Of a stretch of 64,000 nt of DNA, positions 1-11,030 are shown piece by piece; the first letter of the stretch is position 1; the number at the start of each line of letters is the position of its first letter. The position numbers and the translations under genes are program-made. This DNA comes from Nymphaea colorata (lineage: Eukaryota > Streptophyta > Magnoliopsida > Nymphaeales > Nymphaeaceae). The notes beneath the pieces were generated by a model, which was not told the DNA's origin, made no database searches, and saw nothing but the letters and a program-made list of their open reading frames with translations. Location: positions 22,687,002 to 22,751,001 of the forward strand of contig NC_045148.1 in assembly GCF_008831285.2 (NCBI RefSeq), given 5' to 3'.

Positions 1-116
1 TGCATGAATAACCACTAAAAAATGCAGGGTGGCTTCAATGTGAATGCAGGTTTATTGTCATACTTTCAGGATAGGTTTATTTTTCGAAAGACTTTGACTC
101 TCTCCCCCTGTCAAAT

Positions 117-137
117 CTCTCTCTCTCTCTCTCTCTT
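117..137. repeat. (CT)n microsatellite
   Basis: Pure CT dinucleotide run. The matching run in B2 is near 48557-48583. Confidence 0.95.
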
Positions 138-344
138 TCGGAGAATGTTGAAGTAGCGGAGTCATTTAGATGTACATCTTTTCTTCCACATCAAAGAATA
201 CAAAGTGGGTGATCAGTGAACAGCAATTTAAAAATGTGTAGGGCGTTTTCGATGTGAATGGTTGGCAGATGCAAAAAAATAATAATGTATATTGTAGAGT
301 TTTGTATTACCTAAGGGTGAGCATTCATTCAGGTATTTCTCTCC

Positions 345-347
345 CTT

Positions 348-388
<41 letters not shown>

Positions 389-390
389 TT
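345..390. repeat. Compound (CT)n-(AT)n microsatellite
   Basis: A CT run passes directly into an AT run. The B2 counterpart (48798-48878) is clearly longer, so the locus has expanded or contracted since the duplication. Confidence 0.95.
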
Positions 391-1427
391 CTCTGTGAGC
401 ATCGTCTTCCTTAGTGAGACATTGATGGAAAATCATCACTTCGAATGTCTGGATGGACAATCCACCACCGGCAAGAATGAGTGTTCTTGTGGTGACTATC
501 GCCTATGGCAACAAGCACAGATTTTCTTTTCTAATGTCATTGCAAACCCCCATGACTGCTGAGGGTTTGCCAATGTCTATGGATTTTCTTTTTTTCTTTT
601 TTTTTGGTAGATTGTCTGAATTGGACCAAATATGCCTTAAACTGTGAAGCTGTCTATCAGACCCGGCTCAATTACTTCCAAATACTGTGAAGCTCAAACT
701 TGGCTCGAGTACTAAAAACTTGAATTTGGCCCAAGCAGTTCGTCGAGGATTGGCTTGAGCTTATTTGGAAAGAAAAGGGCAGTATGGATTCATATATTTT
801 CAATTACCATGAATTAGGAGAAGATCATTTTCTTATTAGTTGTTCTCTTTAGGAGAATAGAGTACTCTTCTAAACAGAGTCATTACCAAACAAGCAAGAA
901 CGAACATTTTAGAAGAAAAATACAACATGACATTTACAACCATTAACAATTGAAAGACCGTGATTCTGTGGTTGTTTGTACAACTGGAATGAAAGAAAGG
1001 AGAGAATTAGCAAAAAAAATTGGCAACAACGATAATGAAAAAATGAAAACATTAATTAGAAGGAAGCTATATACATTTCTATTTCATTTGGAAGACTGAG
1101 ACTGTGCTGGCTTATTTTTCTCTTGTGAATGACATTACCGTGCCCAATACGATTAATGGTTGACATTTTGAGTAATTTCATTCAATTGCCTTAGCGTTCT
1201 GTGCTCCATTCCTGCCTTTCTTTGACCTTTAATTAATTGCAAGAAAAGGAATGGCTACCCTAACAATGAATGTCATCAATTTTTGGTGAAGAATTCAACA
1301 TCAGGAGCCAAACCGAGAATTGCGCTTAATAAAAGAACTCAGTTAAATGTTCATAATTTTCTCCTACTGAAAGCAACACAATTGATGAAAAGCTACTCAT
1401 TTTAAACAGAAGAAAGAACAGTTCAAC

Positions 1428-1606
1428 CAGTGGCGGAGCCAGAATTTTTTGGGTATGGGGCACTCTTATAGAAATTCTCATTTTTGAAGGTGCACAACAT
1501 ATATAAATAAGTAAATAATTGTAAGAAATCAATGTAAAAATAAATAAAAATTTTGTTGTTGGCATGGGCAACTGCCCAAGCCAGCATATATGTAGATCCG
1601 TTACTG
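1428..1606. mobile_element. hAT-like MITE, 179 bp, B1 copy
   Basis: The ends are imperfect inverted repeats: the left end reads CAGTGGCGGAGCCAGA and the reverse complement of the right end begins CAGTAACGGATCTACA. The flanks AGTTCAAC and CATTCAAC agree at 6 of 8 positions, which fits a decayed 8-bp target duplication typical of the hAT superfamily. There is no coding capacity. The same element, same length, is at 49903-50081 in B2. Confidence 0.65.
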
Positions 1607-2329
1607 CATTCAACATCCTTGAACCCAGGGATGAGGGAATGGGTGTGAGGTTTCAACCTCTTATCAAATTACCAAAAACAGATGAAAAGAAAAAGGAGAG
1701 CCTGTGTTAGAACTGCAAGATAAATGATGAGAATTTACCTTGCGGGCCCCTCTTTGATGATGATTAAGCTTCTCCATAGATTTACCTCCGCCTCCATGGA
1801 TACGTCCACAAAGATGAAACTTTATTATCTTTTATGAAAAGCCTCTAATTGGTGGCGAGCAGTCGAATTTCTTCTGCTAGGGAACAACGGAAAATGAAAC
1901 TCAGGAGATGTACAGGTACATATGAACTGAGAAGATGTTTCCTCTTTAAATTCCAAAAATTGCTTCGCTAAAGTGCAGTAATACTTTAAATTTTGAAGCT
2001 TTAGATCTCGTTAGGCAAACAAAACACTATGTAATTATTTCATAAATATAAATATGCACGAAACAGTCCTACATCTGCTTCTACCCCTGCCTTCAGACCA
2101 TAAGGTGGAGAAACAGCCAAAAGAAGCTGGCTGCCTTAGGAACAAGACCTTAGAGGTGCAGGCAGCAATGGCTTTCTTCCTTCTTTTGCCTCCAAGGTTA
2201 AGGATGAAGGGATTGAGAAACAGCATTACAGACATATGAGGTAATTTGCATGAAGCATACCTTCAAAGATATGAGCGATATCACACTTGCCGCGTTTCTT
2301 TCCTTCTGCATATATGTCATCTGCTAACA
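1607..2329. other. Non-coding or gene-fragment sequence with a minus-strand reading frame conserved in three copies
   Basis: No complete gene is visible. A minus-strand frame at 2035-2235 stays open in all three copies of this segment (here, 19692-19883 and 50510-50710) and shares the residues AACTSK, PASF and SEGRGR. A possible GT splice donor on the minus strand lies near 2260. It could be an exon of a captured gene, but I do not recognise the product and the open frame may be chance. Confidence 0.3.
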
Positions 2330-2593
2330 CGCCTGAGCTATACTCCAAGAAAATGCTGCAGGCTCGTAGGAGCCAGTGCGAAGGGAAGCATTGATTCAGT
2401 GTGGGCCGACGGGCGAGAACCACCAGAACCGGTAGAAGAAGAACTTGAGGAGGCAGCCATGAGATCACACGCCAATACCAAGCAGCAGCAAAAAAATGAA
2501 AGTCACGAGTAATGGAATGGCTCGTGCAGAAGGAAAATTTCCTAAGGATTTGGTGAGGCAATACCAGGATGAGCTTTGTCTTTTTTAAAATAA
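2330..2593 (-). pseudogene. Start of a copia gag (internal region after the LTR), truncated
   Basis: On the minus strand, about 130 bases after a tRNA-Met primer-binding site, an ATG at 2458-2460 opens a serine-rich frame beginning [14 protein letters not shown]. This is the usual layout and low-complexity N-terminus of a Ty1/copia gag. The frame stops after roughly 40 residues, and the rest of gag and all of pol are missing. The partial third copy of block B (to about 20040) lacks this piece, so the copia fragment is an insertion in an older segment. In B2 the same frame is split by plastid DNA. Confidence 0.6.
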
Positions 2594-2605
2594 GCTCTGA
2601 TACCA
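2594..2605 (-). other. Copia primer-binding site (initiator tRNA-Met)
   Basis: The reverse complement is TGGTATCAGAGC, the standard plant copia primer-binding site. It immediately follows the 3' end of the LTR at 2606-2926. In B2 the site carries one substitution. Confidence 0.85.
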
Positions 2606-2926
2606 TAATAGAGCAAGAGAGAAAAGGAAAGATAGGTGGGCGATACAAATTATAGAGGTTCGGTTATTTGACCTACATCCTCTCTCTTATACCAATTTTT
2701 CATGTATTTTGGTATCAAGTTCCATTTTCTGTTATATGTTTACAGTTCTCAACGTGACACTTATTTTTCTTAAGAAAAGATTTTCAACAGTGTATTTTCA
2801 TTCAACTCTGATTTTTCATGAACATCGGATTCATGCCCACTTGCCTCTTCTCTCTCTCTTTTCTTTTCCCCTTTATTTCGTCCGATTATCTCATCCGGTG
2901 TTGGATTAGTTAAGCCTGTCCCAACA
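2606..2926 (-). mobile_element. Copia LTR (about 320 bp), minus strand, B1 copy
   Basis: Read on the minus strand it starts TGTTGGGACAGGC and ends directly before the primer-binding site. It contains the GGATGTAGG...CCGAACC motif often found near the 3' end of plant copia LTRs. No second LTR or pol was found nearby, so this is a 5' LTR plus gag start left from a truncated element. The 5' boundary is inferred from the TGTTG start and is not confirmed by a target duplication. Confidence 0.65.
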
Positions 2927-5672
2927 CAAGGGAGATTCAACTGCGTGCACATGTTTGTGCAAGCAACAAAAATTAGTCTTTTAATATTTTAGAAATTTTT
3001 TATAATGGTCTGTACTTTATAATCTTTTAGTATTTTTATAATTCCTTTTTTGCCCTTTAAAAGTCTTCTTTAAAACAGACTTCATGTGCAAGGAAACTTG
3101 CAACTGGAACCAGCAACCTGGCACCAACTGTTATATTTGGACGGTTGTAATTTAAATTTAATAACCTGGAAACTGACTGTACTTTCTGATAGAGACATGG
3201 AAGAGATGGATCCATTTTTGTTATTAAAAGCATTTACCTGCTTTGACTTTTAAGAAGAGGGTCCTTGTTATTTTCTTTGAACCCATGAACTATGCATGAA
3301 TGGTTAACGTATAAAAACATGACTGCCGATAGAGATATCCATGATCAAGGATATTCATTCAACCCTTTTTTGGGTCTTCTCTATAACAAATGCCTTTTTG
3401 GGGACATTATGCTCGTTAGACTTGTCAAGTTGTTGCATAGATAATAGTTAATCTAGAGCTAGCTTGAACTATTCTCAAGCCAATTAGTCATCTACTCTTC
3501 CTGGTGTGTTTGGTAGTTTCGGATCTTATATCTAACGTTGATCTGAAATTCTCTTTTTTTTCCTTAATGGGCCCATAAACAAACAGTATATTTCTCACCC
3601 ACAGAAAAATGAGGATTGGAGATTATTAATATAAGGCCAAAACCTCAGATTTGAACTTTGATGGAAGCATAAGCCATGGCAATGACAATGAATTAATATG
3701 CTTCGTAAATCTTTTGAAGACTTAAACCTAGAAAAAAAATATCAAAATGGGAACGAATTTATGGTGCCTTTTAATTAATTGGAGGAAGACTTCATTTTAC
3801 TTCAAAACAGGAACGAAAATCGCTTTTCTTGTTTTTTGAAATTGAAGGTGAAAGATATGGCAATGAGCTGAGCAAGACTTGAACTAAGACATTCAAATTT
3901 TGACAACTTTTTCCAGTCTCCTATTGCGACCTGCTCACTACTCAGTAAAAAAATTCAGACATGTTTTCCGTAATTTTAGAGATAGAAAAAACAATGGCTT
4001 ATTTATAAAAAAGGATGTTGACATCATAGGCAGTTTCTGTTTCGGATCCAATTTTTCTTGGGCATAACTCAAGAAACGAGTGTCATTTTTCTGTAAGGTT
4101 TGACATGTGATTAAATGTCACCTCTTAACAAGTGAAACTTCAAACAGTAAAGTTTTGTTTTGCCTATGCAAATTATAGTTAACTCTCTATATATGTTGAA
4201 ACATATTCTCGAGGGTATAGCATATCCTGCTCAGGTCCACATGCAGTCTACGACCACAAAAAGGCCGTGGGAATGAAGGGGCCTTTAAGATATCTTCTGG
4301 TAGTGGAATGTTAATCTCCTTTTCACCCGAAGTACATCAGCTTAAGATCCTGAAATTCCAAAGGGTAAAGAATATTTTTCAATTAAAACCAAAATGTAAA
4401 CCACTAAGACCCGTCATTAGTATATTTGTGTGCGCGCCCACATATGACAGTACTCTTAAACACTTCGATGGTCCAGCAATGGATGGGAGTCCTGGAATTC
4501 GTGTGCAACTCTACCTATTTTAAATGTGGTGTTCAAATAAATGAAAATGTAAACCTATCTTTTGCAGATCTGTTAAACCTTGATCAGACATATATTAAAT
4601 GTGCAACTGCTTACTATAGACTGAATTTTGGCGGCGAAGCGTACTTTTGTTGTTACACCATTTATTATGACATTTAATACTATATAAGTGTAGATAATTG
4701 TCGCTTAATCTGATGTACTATAATTTCCTGAACATTTTTAAGTATTAATATTAAAATAGTAACTTTAACAAAAAGGTGATCGCGCGATAGAGTGTGTGCA
4801 TAAGATATTCAAATGGGTGCTATAGGTATTTTATTTTGCAGCTAAAATTGGCAACTTAGTTTAAGTGCATGGCTTTAAACTGAAGGGTGAAACTTTCATA
4901 AGACTTAAGAAGTTAAAATTAAACGCAAAGTTAAGACGGTTTTGGAAAATATTCTCAAACTACAAGGGTCGTTGCTGAGAAAGTCTCAAAGGATAAACAT
5001 ACCGGGTTAGCTTAATTAAATAACAATAAAAACAATAAAAATAACAACAATAATAATAATAACAATACCATGAATAACAAGATTTAATGAAAAGAGAGAA
5101 CCAAAAAAAAAAGAACAACAAAAGCAGACAAAATAGGAGAAGAATGAACGCGAAGTGTGACCGAGCAATAAGAATGAAGAAGGATTTCACAAGTTCATGT
5201 GAAGATGACGCGGATGTAGCATCTTATGTGATGATGTATGCTGCCATCTGACGGTGGAAATAATGCCTCACAAATGGCTGTGCGACGTCATCTGACATCT
5301 TCATCTCCCATATTTCTCGGCACCGTTTTCTATTTCCTTGTGGACATTTAATTCCTCAAGCTTCTAGAGACCCATGCAGTTCATCGTTCTATTAGTCTTT
5401 GGTCGGGAGGCTGAGTTATTAGGGATGTCAATGAATCAGATTCAGATCAAATATCAGATAATGTTTCTTTACATAAATCAGATATGAAAAACAGAGAAAT
5501 TTGATATCCAAATAAAAAATCAGATCAGATTCGGTATTGAAAATTGGCATCCGATTGAATTCGGATTCGGACTCAGTATCAAATAGACACCCAATTGCAT
5601 ACCAGAAAAAAAAAAGATAATGGATATCTAAACCCAAATTTACAGAACCCGATCTAAATAATATATTTTATT
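2927..5672. other. Repeat-block sequence with no recognisable gene
   Basis: AT-rich sequence shared with B2. Open frames are short and unsupported. At 5420-5640 there is a run of ATCAGATTCGGAT-like motifs resembling plant MITE interiors, but I could not find a second terminus. Confidence 0.5.
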
Positions 5673-6008
5673 CTATATTATTGTAAATTTATAAATCTGA
5701 ATCGAAATTCGAATTCCCAAGATACCATCCGAATCTGAAACCAATGCAAACTTGGTCGAGCACTTGACGAGGTTTAGGCCACCTCCAGATCCACTCCAAG
5801 TAACATTTTTTTCATTAGCCTTCTTGCTTTTATAGCTGCATTTTTTCATCAATTTCATCAACACCCATGACACCTGGTTACGTATATGGTGCACACAGCC
5901 TTTAAGAAAATGACAAGTGCCCCCCACTTGTACTAGCTCCTTAGCCCACTTTTGCATCCATGGGAACCTACGCACAAGCCTAGGCATATAACCAGCTTTG
6001 AACATCAA
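5673..6008 (-). pseudogene. Unrecognised gene fragment (about 110 codons), minus strand
   Basis: An open minus-strand frame with ordinary protein-like composition (for example RRFPWMQKWAKELVQ and VTWSGSGGGLN). In B2 (54487-54830) the same frame is interrupted by a small deletion, so at least that copy is dead. I do not recognise the family and see no splice context that would make it a working gene. Confidence 0.3.
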
Positions 6009-6036
6009 CCCATGTCATCGATACTAGACTAAACAC

Positions 6037-6490
6037 ATGAGAGAGAGAGAGAACGCTTCTCAGTTACGGAAACAGGGATGGTGAGCATATGAAGAAGGGG
6101 TAAAGTGTGTCGCAGGCCTCCTCATGAGCTTGTTGTTGCCAACTCCACCATCATCAACATCATCGTTGTCTTCTGAAAAGATTTAGTGGAGAAAGTATGA
6201 CTTAGCAAATGAAAGAACAGTAGGGCCTTCTACCTCTTGGGATCTGTTATGGAAAATGAAAACGAATTCTTAAAGCTGTGCTATATTAACTTTGTTTTTT
6301 TACACCTACTGTAAAGCTGTAAAATTGAATCATGGTATTCCTTGCCATGCATGAGAAATTCTATAGAAGGTTGAAGGCATGATATTGTTGTAACAGAAAA
6401 TATTTTTATACGCCTGTAAAAAACTTGATTATCTACATAAAGAGTATAAATATGTGAAAGGAAGAAGAGCACGATACTCGGTTCCATCCA
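6037..6490. repeat. Repeat D, copy 1 (in B1)
   Basis: A roughly 0.45-kb segment that begins at a (GA)n tract followed by CTTCTCAGTTACGGAAACAG. It recurs at 13780-14280, 45497-45895 and 54860-55290. The minus strand has exon-like stretches (for example VGNNKLMRRPATHF) but no continuous frame. Because it appears in different contexts it has been moved or copied on its own. No terminal inverted repeats were found. Confidence 0.6.
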
Positions 6491-7217
6491 TTCCCAGCCT
6501 CCTTGGTTATGCCCTTTTGATTCCGTGGCAGCCCTGATTTTCTCTTATGCGTCATCTGAAACTCGCAAGATATTGCAAGGGGAGGAAAGTAGTGGTGGCA
6601 GACGAGAAGTGTTGGGCTTGTGATGATGCACAACAGGTTGATGCATTATTTTGAGGGGCCAAAAAAGACAATGGTCTATTTTTCTATAGCCCTGCCTCCT
6701 CTTTTCCCAAAAGTTATTTATATGGATAGATTTCTTTTGCACCAATATAAATTGTTCCAAAAAATGTCAAATTGGGTGCTTCAATTTCATTGTTATTTCT
6801 GTTGGATAGTGGCCATGAGCCCTATCCTTCATCTCATAACTGCAAGCCAGATTAAATTGAAAAACTGATTTCCAAAATAAAAGATTTCATTAAAAGGAAA
6901 TTCAAAGCTTATTTTGTTACCATTTTCAAACCTGCCAGAAATTCTCTGGCGATAATCGCTGTTGGGATTCAGGAAATCCTGGGAGGCAGACTATAAAGTC
7001 TCAGCTTATGTTCATCTAAAAATACTATTCTTGCTTAAATGAGCCTTGAGTCTATCCATTTCATACCTATCACAGGATACTTTGCTCAAGGTTCAGTGTC
7101 GAGCACAAGCTTGGTCTTGGTTTGTTGAGTGGAGTTTGAACTGACCCTTTAAAGCACAGTAGCTCGAGCAGGACAAGACATGAGCAGAGTTGGGCTCTAG
7201 CTCACTTGTGTATAAAC

Positions 7218-7464
7218 CACAACTATAATATATGCTATTGGCAATGACTTTTACCATAGCGAATAGTCATAATGCAGTTGCCAATAAACTTATTGGCAAG
7301 TACTCTTGCCCTAGTGAACAGCTAAGGTTGCCCTTGCCCTTTACAGCATGGGGAAAAGTCTTTTGTTAGGCCCAAGGTCATTGTCAATAACATCATTGGT
7401 AAGAACTTGTTGAGTTATTTATTGACAATGGTAGAAGTCGTTGCTAGAAGTTCTTACAGTAGTG
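7218..7464. mobile_element. Miniature CACTA-like element, B1 copy
   Basis: The left end reads CACAACTATAATATATGC. The reverse complement of the right end reads CACTACTGTAAGAACTTC, and the two ends stay alignable for about 45 bases with shared CAATGACTT- and TACCAT-type motifs. The ends contain sub-terminal TTGGCAA repeats, as in En/Spm-type elements. The 3-bp flanks do not match, so a target duplication is not preserved. No transposase is encoded. The B2 copy is at 56072-56314. Confidence 0.5.
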
Positions 7465-7779
7465 ATTCCTCTACTGCTATAGGTCTCCTTTTTCTTTTGA
7501 AAACAAAACAAAATGCTACTTCTATAGCAGGTAAGCCAGTTCTTTCTAATTTGAAAGTGGGATGGCTTCAAACAAATAATCTAGATCGATACCAACAAAC
7601 ATAAACATAGACTACTGAAGCAAATAGAGAGAGAGCCGATAAAATGGGAATTCATAGCAAAATTTGGGGACAACAAGTCCCCTAAGTACAAGAATAAACC
7701 GCAAAAACATAAATAAAAGATGAATATCCAAGACAATCGCACAGTAAAACAAAAATAAAAAAAGGATGGTGTAGCACAG

Positions 7780-8300
7780 TCACCCAGCCACTGACAGAGG
7801 ACGGTGCCATAGCTGAATAGCAAAATAGACATCCCCCTGCACCAGACGAGCCACAGGATCTGGCAACGAGAAGGTGCCCCTGAAGACCCTGTTGTTGCGC
7901 TCCTCCCAAATGTGCCACCAAGAAGAAATGATCCACAAACTCTAGACTCACCCCTAGGAAGCAGACAGGTGGGGGGAAGGAGAAAAGAGGAAAAGAAGAC
8001 GAATGGAGGGTGGTCTGGAAGGCTACTAACATGGGAAGGCCATGCAGAGACAAAAACACTAACAAAGAAAGGGCAAGTAGTAGAAAGGTGGACCCAAGAC
8101 TCAATCGTGGTGAGACAGAGGGGACACTGGTTAGCTAAATTGACGCCAAGGCGATGTAAGTGGTCAAAAGTATTGATGTGGCCAGCAAGAAGAAGCCAGA
8201 CAAAAGTAATGGCACGAGGAAAAGGGCCAGGGGACCAAAGGGACAGGGGTGAGAGCGACGCAACAGAAGAACCAAAAGAGGCCAGGTAGCAAGAAGAAAA
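7780..8300 (-). pseudogene. LINE-A ORF2 C-terminus (zinc-knuckle RVT domain and tail)
   Basis: Translation gives the zinc-binding pattern NQCPLCLTTIESWVH...C in one frame, typical of the zf-RVT domain at the end of plant LINE ORF2. Downstream in another frame is WHIWEERNNRVFRG followed by FAIQLWHRPLSVAG and a TGA at 7780-7782. The two parts lie in different frames, so at least one frameshift separates them. Confidence 0.85.
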
Positions 8301-9037
8301 AGTGAATCCCTGGAAAGGTGAAAGAGGCCAAGATGGGGTGCAACAGAAGGGAGGTCAAAAAGCCGAAGGAAAAGGGGAAGGGCAAAAACCAGGTCGCACC
8401 AAAAGTGGGAGGGAGAGGTGTGGGAGATGAAACCATTCCAAACACTAGGGGAAGAGAGGTCAAATTTGGAACAAATGAATAGGGTGATTGGAGAATGCTC
8501 AGTTGCGAGACGCCACTATCAAGAACACAGGAAGGACTCACATGCCAGACTAAGGTTGGTGACCCCAACACCCCCAAGAAGATGCGGAAGGGCAACCATA
8601 TTCCAACGTGCAAGCCAATCTGAAGGTCGATCACCATCCCAGATAAATCTATGAATAATCCTATCAAACATTCTCAAAACAGCCATAGGAGGTCAAAAGA
8701 CCGCCAGTGCATGGAGGGGGACCGATGAAAGACAATGTTTTTAGTAAGAGTGATACGACTAGGGAGATAAAACAGCTTTTTCTATCAACACTGAAGGTGA
8801 TTCACAAGCTTCTGCTCCACTAAATTCCAAAAAGGAAGGAGAAGGAGGCGCCAGCATAGTCTGAAGACATAAGTAGTCCATGTGTAAGCCATCAACCTTA
8901 CACCCAAAGCAAGCTTTCGCAAGAAGCATCGTGGCTGGATCCACGTGAATGAGAGAAAGGTGGTCTTCAGAGGAATTAATAGAAAGACCCGAGATGAGCT
9001 CAAAAACCTGAAGGATGAGCCAAGTTCTCACAATCTA

Positions 9038-9522
9038 TTAGCGGAAAGCAGTGCCAAACAGGAGAAAGTTGTCAGCATATTGAAGGGTGGAGAAGGCCTG
9101 TAAGTGGGGGAGTGAATGTGGCGTGAGGAAGCCAACGACCGCAGCATGATGAAATAATGTCGAAAAGCACTCGACAACTAAGTTGAAAAGAAAAGGCAAC
9201 AACGGGCAACCCTGACAGAGGCCGCGACCGAGACAGAAAAAATCTCCACACATCCCATTAAAGGAGACTGCAAGTTGGGCCCAATGACAAGCGAAAGGAT
9301 CCACTGGAAAGATGATGGACCAAAAGCAAGGCGGGTGAACAGGTCTGAAAAGAACTCCCAACTAACCAAATCAAAGGCCTTAGAGATGTCCAACTTAAGC
9401 ATGAAGGAAGGAAGACGTAGACAGTATAGAGAGTGAACAACTTCATTGGCCAGGACAATCACATCCTGCAAACGTCGACCCTTGATGAATGCAACATGGA
9501 ACGGGTTAATGATAGAAGACAT
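9038..9522 (-). pseudogene. LINE-A reverse transcriptase core
   Basis: The recognisable reverse transcriptase blocks are FIKGRRLQDVIVLANEVVHS, LDISKAFDLVSW (motif A with its catalytic Asp) and CQGCPLLPFLFNLVVE. The catalytic YADD box is YADN at 9068-9079, so the second metal-binding Asp is replaced by Asn. The blocks lie in two overlapping frames, showing a frameshift. The B2 copy also has YADN and additionally lacks about 85 bases between motif A and the GCPL block. Confidence 0.85.
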
Positions 9523-10502
9523 AATAGGCGCAAGCTACAAAGAAAACAATTTAGCAATAATCTTGTAAGGTGTGCCTAAGATGGAGATCGGGCGAAAGTG
9601 GCTGATGTCCGTAGGGTTAGGATGCTTAGGCACCAAGACGCAGGTGGCGTGATTAAATTCCTTATGAAAAATGGAGTTGGAGGCAAATTCATCACAAAAC
9701 GTAAACACATCAGCGCTACAAGCTTCCCAAAAGGTGCGAAAAAATTCAACAAGGAAACCTTCAACGCCAAGAACCTTACCAGAGCTGAGGGCCTAGACAG
9801 TATTCTTGATTTCTTGGTGTAGGGCTCAAGAGAGATCGCATAGGAGACGGAGAGGGAGGAGAGGTGAAATTATGGAAGCATGGCTCGAATGCAAAGATGC
9901 TTAGAATAGAAATCACGAAAATGGACAGTCAAAGCTGGGAGAATGTCATCACTAAGAAAAACCCTATGGCCAATAACCATGGACTGGAGCAACATTTGAC
10001 GGCACCTTCAAGGTGCAGCCAAGTGGAAGAATCTAGAATTTTGGTCAACATACGAAAGCCAACCCAGCCTAGAACGCTACTGCCAGTGGATGGACTGCCT
10101 AATCCACCACTCCTGAGCCAGACACTTGAGACAAAGGAGGTGGGAAGACTGATTCGTAGAAATATTATCAAAAGACTGGAGGGACAAAATCTCCTCATCC
10201 CAACCGGTCACCTCAGAAAACTTGCCATTGCAGAAAATGTGCTTCCAGGCAAAAACCACCCTCCAAATGGAGTGCGACTTCCGCGAGAGCCTGAAAGCAG
10301 CCCACCTACCATTGATGGTGCGAGCCCACCATTTAGGGATGGCAGCGTCAAAAGACTCATTTCGGAGCCACCAAAGATCAAAACGAAACCTGGCACACCT
10401 AGTACCAGCCCTACCCCGAATAAGGGAAAGGAGGAGCAGAGCATGATCAAACAAGTGTCTCGGCCCAGGAACCAAAGAGGATGAAAGAAAAGGAGAGAAC
10501 AA

Positions 10503-11030
10503 CTAAGGCAAGAGGAAGACCCGGTCCAACCTACGGAGAATCAGAGGATTCCTATTGTTGGACCAAGTAAACTTGCCATTACTCAGAGACACGTCAAAAA
10601 GACCGAACTCATGAACGAAGGAGTGAAATAGCCGACATAGATGGACTAGAAGCCAAGGTGAGGAAACAAGCTGACGAGCATGATGTAACTCATCCCATAA
10701 TTGGTCACACAAGGCCTCAACGCAAGGGCCATAGACCGTAGTAACTAAGACCAGGCCAATGAGCCAAAGACCATTGAAAATGACCAAGATAGAGTAATAA
10801 CCGACATGCACCACATCCCTCGTAAGAGGAGGAGACCAGGCCAGCAGGATGCCCCTAGGGGCACCATTAGCCGGAAGAAACCCAAAGGACGGTTGACACA
10901 ACAAAGTACAAACACAGGCGTGAGAAATCATAGACAATTTGGTGTCAACCATGATAAGTAAGGAAGGTCCATGCTGACGCACCCAAGAAGAGAGATACCT
11001 ACGCCAATAACGGGCTCCCAAGCCCCGCAC
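10503..11030 (-). pseudogene. LINE-A endonuclease domain
   Basis: An open minus-strand frame of about 175 codons matches the EEP (exonuclease-endonuclease-phosphatase) domain of plant LINEs: VRGLGARYWRRYL-like start, MVDTKLS in place of the usual ETK motif, GILLAW, TVYGP, and FTWSNNR followed by RRLDRVFL. EEP endonucleases nick target DNA to prime reverse transcription. The frame is not fused to an intact reverse transcriptase, so no functional ORF2 exists. The B2 equivalent is hidden by the N gap. Confidence 0.8.

Larger units (their letters stand above)
1..10472. repeat. Segmental duplication block B, copy B1
   Basis: This stretch is collinear with 48442-59232 in the same orientation. Position 1 pairs with 48442 and 10472 pairs with 59232, the last base before the N gap. 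A 60-base sample (421-480 against the matching part of B2) showed two mismatches. The copies differ by microsatellite length, several indels of roughly 10-85 bases, and a 0.38-kb plastid insertion found only in B2. The transposons inside B are at matching positions in both copies, so they predate the duplication. Confidence 0.95.

Noticed and set aside
254-562. Plus-strand frame of 102 codons near the window start
   Set aside because: It runs through the CT/AT microsatellite and has no equivalent open frame in B2; composition artefact.
4308-4677. Overlapping plus-strand frames conserved in B2
   Set aside because: Conservation is explained by the recent duplication, and the two frames overlap with no recognisable product.
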